Assembly: GCA_947460575.1 (NCBI GenBank)
Contig: CANHIJ010000017.1
Span: 1-45,359, forward strand
Reading direction: 5' to 3'
Length of the DNA: 45,359 nt
From: Verrucomicrobiales bacterium
GTDB taxonomy: Bacteria; Verrucomicrobiota; Verrucomicrobiia; Verrucomicrobiales; V1-33
This document shows positions 27,861 to 35,709 of the stretch, piece after piece. Each line of letters begins with the position of its first letter. Within the stretch, counting starts at the first letter, position 1. The notes beneath the pieces are model-generated. The model had not been told where the DNA came from and did not search any database. It worked only from the letters and a program-made list of their open reading frames with translations. The position numbers and the translations under genes are program-made.

Positions 27861-28823
27861 TCAGGCCCGCCCACGGAGAGGAGCACCCCAGACCTCGCCA
27901 ACCGCGCGGGGGTGGCCCGCCAGATAGTCGGCCACCCGCAGGCGGCGCGCTCCGGCCAGCTGAATTTCAAAAACCGCTAGGCGCCCGCCGCCTGTGGCGA
28001 ACACCAATTGGTCCGGCCCCGCCTGAAGCAAGGTGCCCGGCAGCGCGCCGCCCGTGGGCACCTCCGCCGCCACCACCGGCGGGAAAATTTTCACCGCCGT
28101 GCCGTCGGGCAAACAAGTGCTGGTGCCCGGCCAGGGATGAAAGGCCCGAATGCGCCTTTCGATCAACTCGGCGCTTTGACCCCAATCCAAGACACCGTGG
28201 GCCCGCTCCAACTTGCCCAAGTGGGTCACCGCCGCAGGGTCCTGCGGCTGCAGGGTCGGCGCTCCGGCCAAGAGGAGCGGCAGCGCCCGCGCCAGCGCCA
28301 CCGGCGCCAACTCCGCGAGGCGGTCGTGCAAAGTCTCGCCCGTTTCCCCCGCCGCTAGCGCCGTCCGCTCCTGCAGCAACACCCCGCCGCTGTCCAATCC
28401 GGCCTCCACCGCCATCACGCTAATCCCGGAAAACGCGTCCCCTGCCAAAATAGCCGCCTGAATCGGGGCCGCCCCGCGGTGCCGCGGCAACAGCGAAGCG
28501 TGCAGATTCCAGCAGCCCAACCGCGGCAAATCCAATATAGCCTGGGGAATTATCTGCCCATACGCCATCACCACCATCAAATCCGGCGCCAACTCCGCCA
28601 CCAAGTCCACGCTGCCCCGCAGCCGATCCGGCTGGAAAACCGCCAGGCCCCGCTCCGCCGCCAGCACCTTCGTCGCAGGAGGGGTTAGGACTTGTTTGCG
28701 CCCCACCGGCTTGTCCGGCTGGCAAACCAGCCCGATCATTTCCACCAAAGAGCAATCCAGCAAGCTAGCCAGCGAGGGGACCGCAATGTCTCCAGTGCCA
28801 AGAAAAAGGGTCCGAGGGCGCAT
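27861..28823 (-). CDS. fmt: Methionyl-tRNA formyltransferase
   Basis: A 320-residue enzyme transferring formyl from 10-formyl-tetrahydrofolate to initiator Met-tRNA. The catalytic triad is visible at the E. coli numbering: N106 and H108 in NLHASLLPRHRGAAP and D144 in AGLDSGG. The ATG at 28823 (MRPRTLFLGTGDIAVP) gives the normal family length; an upstream start at 28859 would add 12 unrelated residues. The C-terminal OB-like domain follows at about 205-310. No deformylase gene is adjacent. The neighbours moaD and the gre-like gene are on the same strand. Confidence 0.95.
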   Translation of the reverse strand: MRPRTLFLGTGDIAVPSLASLLDCSLVEMIGLVCQPDKPVGRKQVLTPPATKVLAAERGLAVFQPDRLRGSVDLVAELAPDLMVVMAYGQIIPQAILDLPRLGCWNLHASLLPRHRGAAPIQAAILAGDAFSGISVMAVEAGLDSGGVLLQERTALAAGETGETLHDRLAELAPVALARALPLLLAGAPTLQPQDPAAVTHLGKLERAHGVLDWGQSAELIERRIRAFHPWPGTSTCLPDGTAVKIFPPVVAAEVPTGGALPGTLLQAGPDQLVFATGGGRLAVFEIQLAGARRLRVADYLAGHPRAVGEVWGAPLRGRA

Positions 28824-28877
28824 GCTTTTCCCTGTGGCCCCAAAACCGCCCGGGAGCAAGCGGGCGCAGGCGCTCCC

Positions 28878-29159
28878 CTAACCTCCCTGCACCGGGGGCA
28901 TCACCGCCACCTCCGCGCCCTCCCGCACCGCCGCATCCCGACTCGCATACGCCAAATCCACCGCCACCTGCAAGCTGGGGTCGGCCGCCCGCAGGCTCGG
29001 CCACTCCTCGTAAAGCGACTCCAGCAGAGCCGCCACCGTGGGCGGATTGGGCACCGGCCAAACCACCTCCGCGGCGCCGGTCCACTGCGGCAAATGGCCA
29101 AAAAAGAGCACCCGCAGGGCGGGGCTTGGCGCCGAAACAGGTGACGGGGAAGGCGACAT
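28878..29159 (-). CDS. moaD: MoaD/ThiS family sulfur-carrier protein
   Basis: A 93-residue ubiquitin-fold protein ending in the diagnostic Gly-Gly (AVMPPVQGG), which is adenylated and thiocarboxylated to deliver sulfur in molybdopterin synthesis. LRVLFFGHLPQWTGAAE is the typical first beta strand region, and a 13-residue Ser/Pro-rich N-terminal extension precedes it. No moaE or other molybdenum-cofactor gene is in the window, so the partner must be elsewhere. It lies between hpt (17 bases upstream) and fmt. Confidence 0.85.
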   Translation of the reverse strand: MSPSPSPVSAPSPALRVLFFGHLPQWTGAAEVVWPVPNPPTVAALLESLYEEWPSLRAADPSLQVAVDLAYASRDAAVREGAEVAVMPPVQGG

Positions 29160-29176
29160 AAGTAAGGTGGAGCAGT

Positions 29177-29725
29177 TCAGGCGAGGCGTTGGATCGCGGA
29201 CTCCTTGAGCACCCCGATGTAGGGAAGATTGCGGTATTGCCCCTGGTAGTCCAGGCCATAGCCGACCACAAATTCATCCCCAATCTCAAAGCCCACATAG
29301 TCCGCCGCCACCTGGCAAGGGCGGTCCTTGCGCTTGTTGAGCAGGACGCAAAGCTTCACGCTAGCGGCTCCCGCCTCCTGCACCAAGCGGTGCCGGATCG
29401 CCTCCAGGGTGCGACCGGTGTCCAGGATGTCGTCGAGCAAAATGACGTGCTTTCCCGTTAAATCGGGCAGGGATGTTTGGTTGAAGGTGACGACTCCGCT
29501 GCTTTCCGTGCCGCCGTGATAGGACGAGACCGCGATCGTTTCGATCAACAGCGGCAACTGAATCCGCCGCAGCAAATCCGCCATCAAAATGATCCCGCCT
29601 TGCAAGATGCAAACCACGGTCGGCATCTGCCCTTGATAGTCCCGCGTGATATCGCGCGCCATGGCGTCGAGGCGACTGAGGATAGTAGTCTCATGGAGCA
29701 GGACGTGATCGATGTCGTTGTGCAT
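29177..29725 (-). CDS. hpt: Hypoxanthine phosphoribosyltransferase
   Basis: A 182-residue purine-salvage enzyme making IMP/GMP from hypoxanthine/guanine and PRPP. The PRPP loop VILLDDILDTGRTL is at 94-107, LQGGIILMADL at 41-51 carries the pyrophosphate-binding loop, SSYHGGTESSG is the flexible loop, and the C-terminus has VGYGLDYQGQYRNLPYIGVL, the purine-binding signature. Length and motifs are standard. It is the first gene of the hpt-moaD-fmt-gre-GNAT run, divergent from pdxH with only 35 bases between start codons. Confidence 0.95.
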   Translation of the reverse strand: MHNDIDHVLLHETTILSRLDAMARDITRDYQGQMPTVVCILQGGIILMADLLRRIQLPLLIETIAVSSYHGGTESSGVVTFNQTSLPDLTGKHVILLDDILDTGRTLEAIRHRLVQEAGAASVKLCVLLNKRKDRPCQVAADYVGFEIGDEFVVGYGLDYQGQYRNLPYIGVLKESAIQRLA

Positions 29726-29760
29726 GTGCGGACGGAAAATGGGTGCTATGCTGGCGCACG

Positions 29761-30450
29761 ATGAGACTAGAGAATGCCCCCCCCAGCAATGCCAAAGAAC
29801 CCGAAGTGGCCCTCGCCGACCTGCGGCAAGACTACCGCCAGGACAGCCTGCGCCGCGACGCCATGGCCCCCGAGCCCTTTGCCCAATTCCGCACTTGGTT
29901 TGCCCAAGCCCAGCAATCCGGCATCGTGGAACCCAACGCCATGACCCTCGCCACCGTCGATCCCGCCACTGGCCAGCCCTCCTCCCGCGTCGTTTTGCTC
30001 AAAGGCCTCGACGCGCTCGGCTTCACCTTTTTCACTAACCACCAGAGCCGCAAGGGCCAGGAGCTCCTCGCCCAACCCCGCGCCGCCCTGGGCTTTTTCT
30101 GGAAAGAGCTCGAGCGCCAAGTCAACGTGCGCGGCACCGTGGAACCGGTCACCCGCCAGGAAAGCGAAGCCTACTTCCACAGCCGCCCTCGCACCAGTCA
30201 GTTAGGAGCCCACGCCTCCGCGCAGAGCGCCCCCATCCCCGGGCGCACCTGGCTAGAGGAAGAGTTCGCCGCCCTCGAAAAGAGGTACCCCGAAGGCACC
30301 CTCATTCCCCTGCCCTCCAACTGGGGCGGCTACCGCCTCCTCCCCGAGGCCATTGAGTTCTGGCAGGGCCGCCCCAGCCGCCTCCACGACCGCATTTGCT
30401 ATACCCTGAACCAAACCGGAGAGTGGCGCCTCGATCGCCTCAGTCCCTGA
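29761..30450 (+). CDS. pdxH: Pyridoxamine 5'-phosphate oxidase
   Basis: A 229-residue FMN enzyme oxidising pyridoxine or pyridoxamine phosphate to pyridoxal phosphate. Start is the ATG at 29761; an in-frame GTG at 29743 is less likely. Family marks are ADLRQDYRQDSL near the N-terminus, SSRVVLLKGLDALGFTFFTN and SRKGQEL for FMN binding, YFHSRPRTSQLGAHAS, and the C-terminal RLHDRICYT to W.LDRLSP end. The 3' end overlaps the convergent symporter gene by 11 bases. Confidence 0.95.
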   Translation: MRLENAPPSNAKEPEVALADLRQDYRQDSLRRDAMAPEPFAQFRTWFAQAQQSGIVEPNAMTLATVDPATGQPSSRVVLLKGLDALGFTFFTNHQSRKGQELLAQPRAALGFFWKELERQVNVRGTVEPVTRQESEAYFHSRPRTSQLGAHASAQSAPIPGRTWLEEEFAALEKRYPEGTLIPLPSNWGGYRLLPEAIEFWQGRPSRLHDRICYTLNQTGEWRLDRLSP

Positions 30451-31405
30451 GCGCCTGGGCCTCGTCGCGGCGCCGCCACCAGGCCGCGAGCAGGCTGCCG
30501 ATCAAGCAGTGGTAAACCGCAGATATCGCCGCGGGTACGGGGGCCAGCGCCAAATGCGCAAAGTGCTTCGCCGCCAGGCTGGCTCCCAGCCCGCTGTTCT
30601 GCATCCCCACCTCCACCGAAACCGTGCGGCAAATCGAGGCCGGGCATTTAAAGACCCACGCCGCCACATAGCCCAAGCCAAATCCAAAACCGTGCAGCAA
30701 AAAGACCGACAAAAACAAAACCCCCGCCGAACTGGCGATCTCTTTTTGCTTCAAGGCCACAATGCAGCCCACTACCAAAACGATTACCAGGGCACTCAAA
30801 ATCGGCCCCAGCCCATCAATCCAGCGCCGAAAGCGCTCCGGCCGCTCCATCCGGCCGACCCCGCTGTTCACCGCCACCCCCACTAACAGTGGCAGCAGCA
30901 CCACTACGAGCATCGATTGAAAAAGGGCCCACCCATCCACCGGGAGATAGGCGCCCGCCAGCCAACCCGTCAGCAGCGGAGTTAGAGGTATCGCCAAAAA
31001 GGTCGAACACATCGTCAGCAGCACGCTCAAGGGCACATTGGCCCCCGCCATATAGCAAATCACATTCGACGCCGTGCCCCCCGGGCAGCAGGCCACCAAG
31101 ATTAAGCCCACCGCCAAACCGGGCTCCAAGTGGAAAGCCCAGGCGAGCCCCGCCCCGCTCAGCGGCATGATGATGAATTGCGCCCCCACCCCCAGCAGCA
31201 CCAAGCGCGGCTGCCGCGCCACCGCCGCAAAATCCGCCACCCGCAAGGTCAGCCCCATCCCCAGCATGATCACCCCCAGCCCCGGCTCAATCCACGGCCG
31301 AAACCACGTCCACGCCGACGGCTGAAACCACGCCCACAGGCACCCTAAAATAATCCACACCGGAAAGGCCGTCGTCACCACCCCCGAAATTCGCTGCAAG
31401 TTCAT
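30440..31405 (-). CDS. Bile acid:sodium symporter family (BASS) transporter
   Basis: A 321-residue polytopic membrane protein with nine or ten hydrophobic helices. The signature CCPGGTASNV in the fourth/fifth-helix region is the sodium-site motif of BASS transporters, and VEVGMQNSGLGASLA is the matching second discontinuous-helix motif. The ATG at 31405 has AAAGGA seven bases upstream; an extension to 31525 would be arginine/glycine-rich and cytoplasmic. Likely substrates are organic anions (pantoate, pyruvate or similar). It is separated from the PagL-like gene by 161 noncoding bases in which no signal was identified, so it marks the left limit of the pigment cluster. Confidence 0.9.
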   Translation of the reverse strand: MNLQRISGVVTTAFPVWIILGCLWAWFQPSAWTWFRPWIEPGLGVIMLGMGLTLRVADFAAVARQPRLVLLGVGAQFIIMPLSGAGLAWAFHLEPGLAVGLILVACCPGGTASNVICYMAGANVPLSVLLTMCSTFLAIPLTPLLTGWLAGAYLPVDGWALFQSMLVVVLLPLLVGVAVNSGVGRMERPERFRRWIDGLGPILSALVIVLVVGCIVALKQKEIASSAGVLFLSVFLLHGFGFGLGYVAAWVFKCPASICRTVSVEVGMQNSGLGASLAAKHFAHLALAPVPAAISAVYHCLIGSLLAAWWRRRDEAQALRD

Positions 31406-31566
31406 CCCCCATTCCTTTAAGGTATTCCGCCGCCTGTCCACCCCTTTCACCCACGAAACGCCCCCCCCCGCTCGCGGGCTTCTTGGCATTTCCACCGGCC
31501 CTCCTGAAACCCCGCCATTGCCCATCCATCAGAGCGAGGCAACGACTAGCCTTGTCACCGCTATCT

Positions 31567-32157
31567 CTAGAAGTGCCAGGTGGTTCCGAGGACCGGGCCC
31601 AGAGAGTCCAGGCCTGGATTGGGGTCGGTGGCTCCGCCATTCGACCAGTGCTGGAACATGATCCCCAGAGACAGTGCGAAACCGGGCTTGCAATAATGCC
31701 GCAGGCCGACGGAGGAAAACCAGTTCAAGGTGAAGTCTTGTCCTTGGCCGCCTGGGACATCGGTGCTGTCAATGGAGCCGAATCCGCCCCCCACCCTAGC
31801 GTACAGGACGGTGGCGCAACCAGGGAACCCATATTCGATGGAGGGACTGGCAGAAAAGCCCCAGTAGGTGGTTTCCGGTCCAGTGGCGATGGCTTCGGCC
31901 AATAGGGAAAAGCAGCTGCGCACGGCTACTTGGCCGCTGCCGAGGCTGAATCGGAAATGGGCAGGCGTCCGCAGGGAGATAATTTGAGGCAGGACCAAAT
32001 AGTCTAGCAAAGTGTTTTGGGAAACCCGCCACAGGCATCCAGTTTCGGCGTCGACCGACCAAGCGGATGCGGAGTCTGGCGGAACAGGGCGGACCAACTC
32101 CGCGGCCCAGGCGGGTGGAAGCAAAAATAACGTTATATAGAGAACCGGAAGTTTCAT
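31567..32157 (-). CDS. PagL-like lipid A 3-O-deacylase (acyloxyacyl hydrolase family)
   Basis: A 196-residue outer-membrane beta-barrel protein. Signal peptide MKLPVLYITLFLLPPAWA precedes alternating-hydrophobic strands, and the chain ends in an aromatic residue (TTWHF), as expected for BAM-inserted barrels. The PagL catalytic His-Ser pair is in FQHWSN (H170, S172), followed by NPGLDSLGPVLG, the family's C-terminal motif. PagL removes the 3-O acyl chain of lipid A. The ATG overlaps the chorismatase stop as ATGA, so the two are translated together. It may act on lipid A, or on a lipid-anchored product of the cluster (inference). Confidence 0.78.
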   Translation of the reverse strand: MKLPVLYITLFLLPPAWAAELVRPVPPDSASAWSVDAETGCLWRVSQNTLLDYLVLPQIISLRTPAHFRFSLGSGQVAVRSCFSLLAEAIATGPETTYWGFSASPSIEYGFPGCATVLYARVGGGFGSIDSTDVPGGQGQDFTLNWFSSVGLRHYCKPGFALSLGIMFQHWSNGGATDPNPGLDSLGPVLGTTWHF

Positions 32158-33095
32158 GAGCGCAGCGCGGCGGCCAGGGTTGCATGACGGGTAGCTTCGA
32201 CTTCAATCAAAAGTTCGGACCGGCAGATGTCGGCGAGCACAAACATGGCGTCTCCGGCAAAGGAGGGGAAAGTTGCCGCCAAGGCGGCCCGGGCTGCGGG
32301 CAGGTCGCGGGCGTGGCGGAGGAAGATTTTCCAGGATGCGGCCCCCGCTTCGGGCCAACCCATGCGGCGGAACATGATCTGGACATTTTCGAAGGTGATC
32401 CGTGCCTGCTCTTCGATTTCGCGGCCCTGAGTGGCGTGCCCCTTGATGCTGGCAGTGCCGGAAAGAAACCAGGAAAGACCAGCTACTTCCTCGACCACGG
32501 TGCCGCGAGCAAAGGCAGGGGGCACGAGCCCATAATCTGTGGGATATTCCACAGAGGCCATTTGCTCCGGGTTTTCAAAGTGCCGAGTTGATCCCGTGCC
32601 GGCCAGGAAGGCGACTGCCAGACCTCCGCCAACCGTGCCAACCGCAGAAGCGGCGGGCAGACGCTCTTGGAAATCCGAACCAAAATAACCCGCGAAGGCC
32701 TCGTATCGCCCAGCATTGAAGGCCCGATAATTTTCGATGCCATCTACCTCGCCGTTGATCCCGGGTACGTAATTCCAAACGCGCTGAAGATGGTGGCCGT
32801 CGAGTTGCTCCAACAGGGCCGCATAAAGACTGCGGGCGGCGTCCCGGGCAGGTAGACCGGGGTTGGCGAGGCCGACGCCGGCAACCATCCCCGGCCGGTG
32901 CAAGAGATGGAGTCGTCCGCGCCTAGAGAAATCTGCTCCCGAGGCCATGACCTCAAAGTCCGGACCGGCCAAGAGGGGCATGGCGACCTCCAGAACCAGC
33001 CGGTTTGGTTCGGCGACCACGCAGGTCTGCGCAGCTCCCGTGCGGACGATGATTTGGGAAGGCGTTAGATCCAAAGTAGGCAAGCACTCTATCAT
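32154..33095 (-). CDS. Chorismatase (FkbO/Hyg5/XanB2-like), probable hydroxybenzoate synthase
   Basis: A 313-residue chorismatase, RidA-like fold. Family motifs are WNYVPGIN at 107-114, ENYRAFNAGRYEAF at 121-134, ENPEQMASVEYP at 174-185, FLSGTASIKGHATQG at 210-224, and a C-terminal CRSELLIEVEA carrying the conserved glutamate. Characterised relatives hydrolyse or eliminate chorismate to dihydroxycyclohexadienoate (FkbO), 3-hydroxybenzoate (Hyg5) or 3- and 4-hydroxybenzoate (XanB2). The AMP-ligase, ACP and ketosynthase nearby favour a hydroxybenzoate starter, as in xanthomonadin; which isomer cannot be told by eye. The ATG at 33095 gives the family length. It sits 41 bases after the halogenase-like gene and is coupled to the PagL-like gene. 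Confidence 0.85.
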   Translation of the reverse strand: MIECLPTLDLTPSQIIVRTGAAQTCVVAEPNRLVLEVAMPLLAGPDFEVMASGADFSRRGRLHLLHRPGMVAGVGLANPGLPARDAARSLYAALLEQLDGHHLQRVWNYVPGINGEVDGIENYRAFNAGRYEAFAGYFGSDFQERLPAASAVGTVGGGLAVAFLAGTGSTRHFENPEQMASVEYPTDYGLVPPAFARGTVVEEVAGLSWFLSGTASIKGHATQGREIEEQARITFENVQIMFRRMGWPEAGAASWKIFLRHARDLPAARAALAATFPSFAGDAMFVLADICRSELLIEVEATRHATLAAALRS

Positions 33096-33136
33096 CGGGC
33101 GGAGAGGTCTTTTGACAATTCCATGGTGCAAAAAAT

Positions 33137-34681
33137 TCAGGACGCGGGAGCGAGCGGGGTAATTTCCAAGGCCGTCTGCGGCCTGGTCTGGCGCTTCCGC
33201 CGCCCCCACAGCACCGACACCTCGGCTTTCAGCCATGCCCGCATCCCCCGGAAAATGAGTTTCCTCACCGCGTAACTCGGCAGGAAGCTGTCGCTAAAAA
33301 TAAAATGGTGGTCTACATTTTTTGGCCCGAAGTTTCCTTGTTCCCGCCTCTTCCGACCAAGGTAGGCGAGACGCCGGTTATAACAAGACATGAATTGTCC
33401 GAAAGCTGCCCCCACCGGGCCTCCATAGGGTAGGCTGGCGAGATTTTTATAATGGTCGTCCATTACCATTTTGACCGGCCCAATGAAATAACAACCCACG
33501 TCCATTAGCACCGCCGCATTCATCAATTCGGCATCCCCAATGTAGTGATATTTGTCCAGGTAAAGGGAGGAGAACCAACGCTGGAAGCTCTGACGGTAAT
33601 TCAATTCATAGGCCGCGACCCGCTCCTGCACGTCGTCGCCCCGCAGGGAATCGGCCACGATGCGGTGCACCGCCCAGACGGTGTTGCCGACAAAGTCCAG
33701 CCCGTGGCTGTAGAGGGGGTCCATGAAACCGGACGCGTCGGCCACAGTGGCCCAGCCATCGCCGATCACCTGCGTATTCCGATAGGCAACCGCGCCGTAA
33801 TAATGGGCATCCTTCTCCACCGCCACAGCTTCCCGCATGAGATACCGGCCGATCGGATGGCTCCGCAGCACGCTGGCAAGGCGGTCCGGAATGCTGCCCT
33901 CGGCCGGAGGCGCAAAAATTCGCCGGTCCCACGTCAACCCCACACTCACTTCGCCACCCTGCAGGGGGATGACCCAAGCCCACCAACCATCGCCTGTCAG
34001 ATGATTGGTGGCGGTGGACCGCTGGGACCAGACCCGCCGGGACATCTCCGGATACAGTTCTGCCATTTCGTGGCTGTCGAGGTCCCCCACGTGTCGAAAC
34101 CGGCACCACATGCTGCTAGTGGGGTGTTCTTCGAGGTTTTCCAAAGTACCCCGCTGCCGGGCGATCACGGCGGACCGACCGGAGGCATCAATCACCCACT
34201 TGGCCGTGACGGTCCGACTCCCCCCAGCGGAGCTAACCGTCAGGCGGTTTCGGCCCCGTCCTCCTAAGTGCAAATCGCGCACCACCCCGGGCCGGACCAC
34301 CTCACACCCGTCCCCGGCGGCAAGGCCGAGCACATGGGTGTCCAGCTTGGACCGGTCTAATTGATAGGCGGGCAGCCTCACCTGCAGCTTCGGCCCCAGC
34401 TCGGCACACCGCCCCGCGCAGGTGTTTTCCGGCCGATTAAACCAGAAACGCAGTCCATTTTTGGCGATCTGCTCCCGGGACAGCCACGCCCCCAGCCCGA
34501 GCACTCGGGTCAAAAAGGCCCCGCCCACCTCCGAGGTACTTTCGCCCACCTTGAAAGAAAAAGAGTCACTTCGCTCCACGATCAGGATTTTGGCCTCGGG
34601 CCATTCCCGCTTCAGGAGAATTCCCATGCCCGCCCCCGCGAGGGCTCCGCCAATCATGACGACGTCGTAGTCAGTTTGCAT
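33137..34681 (-). CDS. FAD-dependent halogenase-family oxidoreductase (first)
   Basis: A 514-residue flavoprotein of the tryptophan-halogenase family. The dinucleotide-binding start DVVMIGGALAGAGMG is a GGxxxG variant at 11-16, followed by KVGESTSEVGGAF (44-56). GWWAWVIPL near 231 contains the family WxWxIP motif. The lysine in AKNGLRFWF (K74) aligns with the KxGxRF lysine that forms the chloramine or channels HOCl in halogenases. GFMDPLYSHGLDFVGN is the second flavin motif. Halogenation of the aryl head is plausible (xanthomonadins are brominated), but many family members in pigment clusters are uncharacterised. Starts at 34690 or 34747 are possible alternatives. It heads the minus-strand operon with chorismatase and the PagL-like gene, divergent from the acyltransferase. 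Confidence 0.8.
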   Translation of the reverse strand: MQTDYDVVMIGGALAGAGMGILLKREWPEAKILIVERSDSFSFKVGESTSEVGGAFLTRVLGLGAWLSREQIAKNGLRFWFNRPENTCAGRCAELGPKLQVRLPAYQLDRSKLDTHVLGLAAGDGCEVVRPGVVRDLHLGGRGRNRLTVSSAGGSRTVTAKWVIDASGRSAVIARQRGTLENLEEHPTSSMWCRFRHVGDLDSHEMAELYPEMSRRVWSQRSTATNHLTGDGWWAWVIPLQGGEVSVGLTWDRRIFAPPAEGSIPDRLASVLRSHPIGRYLMREAVAVEKDAHYYGAVAYRNTQVIGDGWATVADASGFMDPLYSHGLDFVGNTVWAVHRIVADSLRGDDVQERVAAYELNYRQSFQRWFSSLYLDKYHYIGDAELMNAAVLMDVGCYFIGPVKMVMDDHYKNLASLPYGGPVGAAFGQFMSCYNRRLAYLGRKRREQGNFGPKNVDHHFIFSDSFLPSYAVRKLIFRGMRAWLKAEVSVLWGRRKRQTRPQTALEITPLAPAS

Positions 34682-34794
34682 GGTGGGCATCGTGGCGCAT
34701 AACGAGGAGAGGATCAACCTTTGTCCAACAAATGTCGCGGCGGGCATTCGGAGCGCCTTGACACCTACCCTGCTTTACCCGTCTCTGCGGTTTC

Positions 34795-35709
34795 ATGACT
34801 TCCTCCGCTTCTCCCGCTGGCCGCTGGTCGCTGTATGGCGACGTACCTTGGCTGTTGCTGCTAGGTGGAGTGCGAGCCTGCCCCTCTTTCCTAGAGGCTC
34901 CATTTATCGCGGGGTGGAGTTTTCTCATTTTTCTCGCCGCCGGAAAACAGCGCCGTTCCGTTTTGGGCAATCTCAAATCTCTGCTGCCCGATCACCCACT
35001 GCGGCATCGACTCTGGTGGGCTTGGCGGGCTTTCTATCAATTTGCGCGCGCCGCGGTGGACGGGATCCGTTTCCAACAGGGCGCCGACGTGCTCTCCTGG
35101 GAAATTGTCGGACTAGACCACTTTCAAAAGGCCTCCTCCCAGGACCGCCCAGTGATCCTATGCACCGCCCACATGGGCAGTTATGACGCAGCCGCGGCCT
35201 GTTTCGCAGGGAAAATGGGACGACATTTTTTTGCGGTTCGCCTCCCCGAGCGAAACCCCCGCCTGCAACAACTCCGCGAGGAAGGCATTCGCCGCCTGGA
35301 AGGCGGCGCATACACCGTGCTTTACAATTCCAACGAAAGCGTCCTTGCCGTGGAACTGCTGCGCGCCCTGCACCGGCGCGAATGGGTCGCCCTTCAGGCC
35401 GACCGCGCCCCTGTCGGCCTAGCGGTGCTGAAAATACCCGATCAGGGAAAAACCTGGCTACTTCCCAAAGGCCCGTTTGTGCTCTCCGCTGCCACCGGAG
35501 CCCTGTGTCTGCCGGCCTTCGTGCAGCGGCAGGGCCACCGCCATTACCGCATCACCTTCCATGCGCCGCTCCAGGCCGATCGCACTGACGGAGGCCGCGA
35601 GGCCGCCGCGATTCGCTTGGCCCACGACTGGACAGCCCTGCTGTCCAAGGTGATATGCCAGCGACCTGATCAATGGCTCGTCTTCGAACCCGCCTTCGCC
35701 GTTCCGTGA
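34795..35709 (+). CDS. LpxL/HtrB-like lysophospholipid acyltransferase
   Basis: A 304-residue membrane-associated acyltransferase. Hydrophobic segment about 17-50 (VPWLLLLGGV, WSFLIFLAAG) anchors it at the inner membrane. The catalytic HX4D box is H126-D131 in CTAHMGSYD. VALQADRAPVG and PKGPFVLSAATGALCLPAFV are the later LABLAT-type blocks. Members in aryl-polyene clusters are thought to attach the polyene acid to a lipid or glycolipid anchor. It starts 113 bases from the divergent halogenase-like gene; that gap contains TTGACA at 34758-34763 but no good -10. The stop overlaps the next start as GTGA. Confidence 0.85.
   Translation: MTSSASPAGRWSLYGDVPWLLLLGGVRACPSFLEAPFIAGWSFLIFLAAGKQRRSVLGNLKSLLPDHPLRHRLWWAWRAFYQFARAAVDGIRFQQGADVLSWEIVGLDHFQKASSQDRPVILCTAHMGSYDAAAACFAGKMGRHFFAVRLPERNPRLQQLREEGIRRLEGGAYTVLYNSNESVLAVELLRALHRREWVALQADRAPVGLAVLKIPDQGKTWLLPKGPFVLSAATGALCLPAFVQRQGHRHYRITFHAPLQADRTDGGREAAAIRLAHDWTALLSKVICQRPDQWLVFEPAFAVP

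Noticed and set aside
32154..33095. Calling this gene a simple RidA-type deaminase
   Set aside because: Length above 300 residues and the WNYVPGIN and SGTASIKGH motifs fit the chorismatase branch.
34682..34794. TTGACA at 34758-34763 as a promoter for the acyltransferase
   Set aside because: The -35 is perfect but no credible -10 lies 16-18 bases downstream, and the ATG is only 31 bases away.
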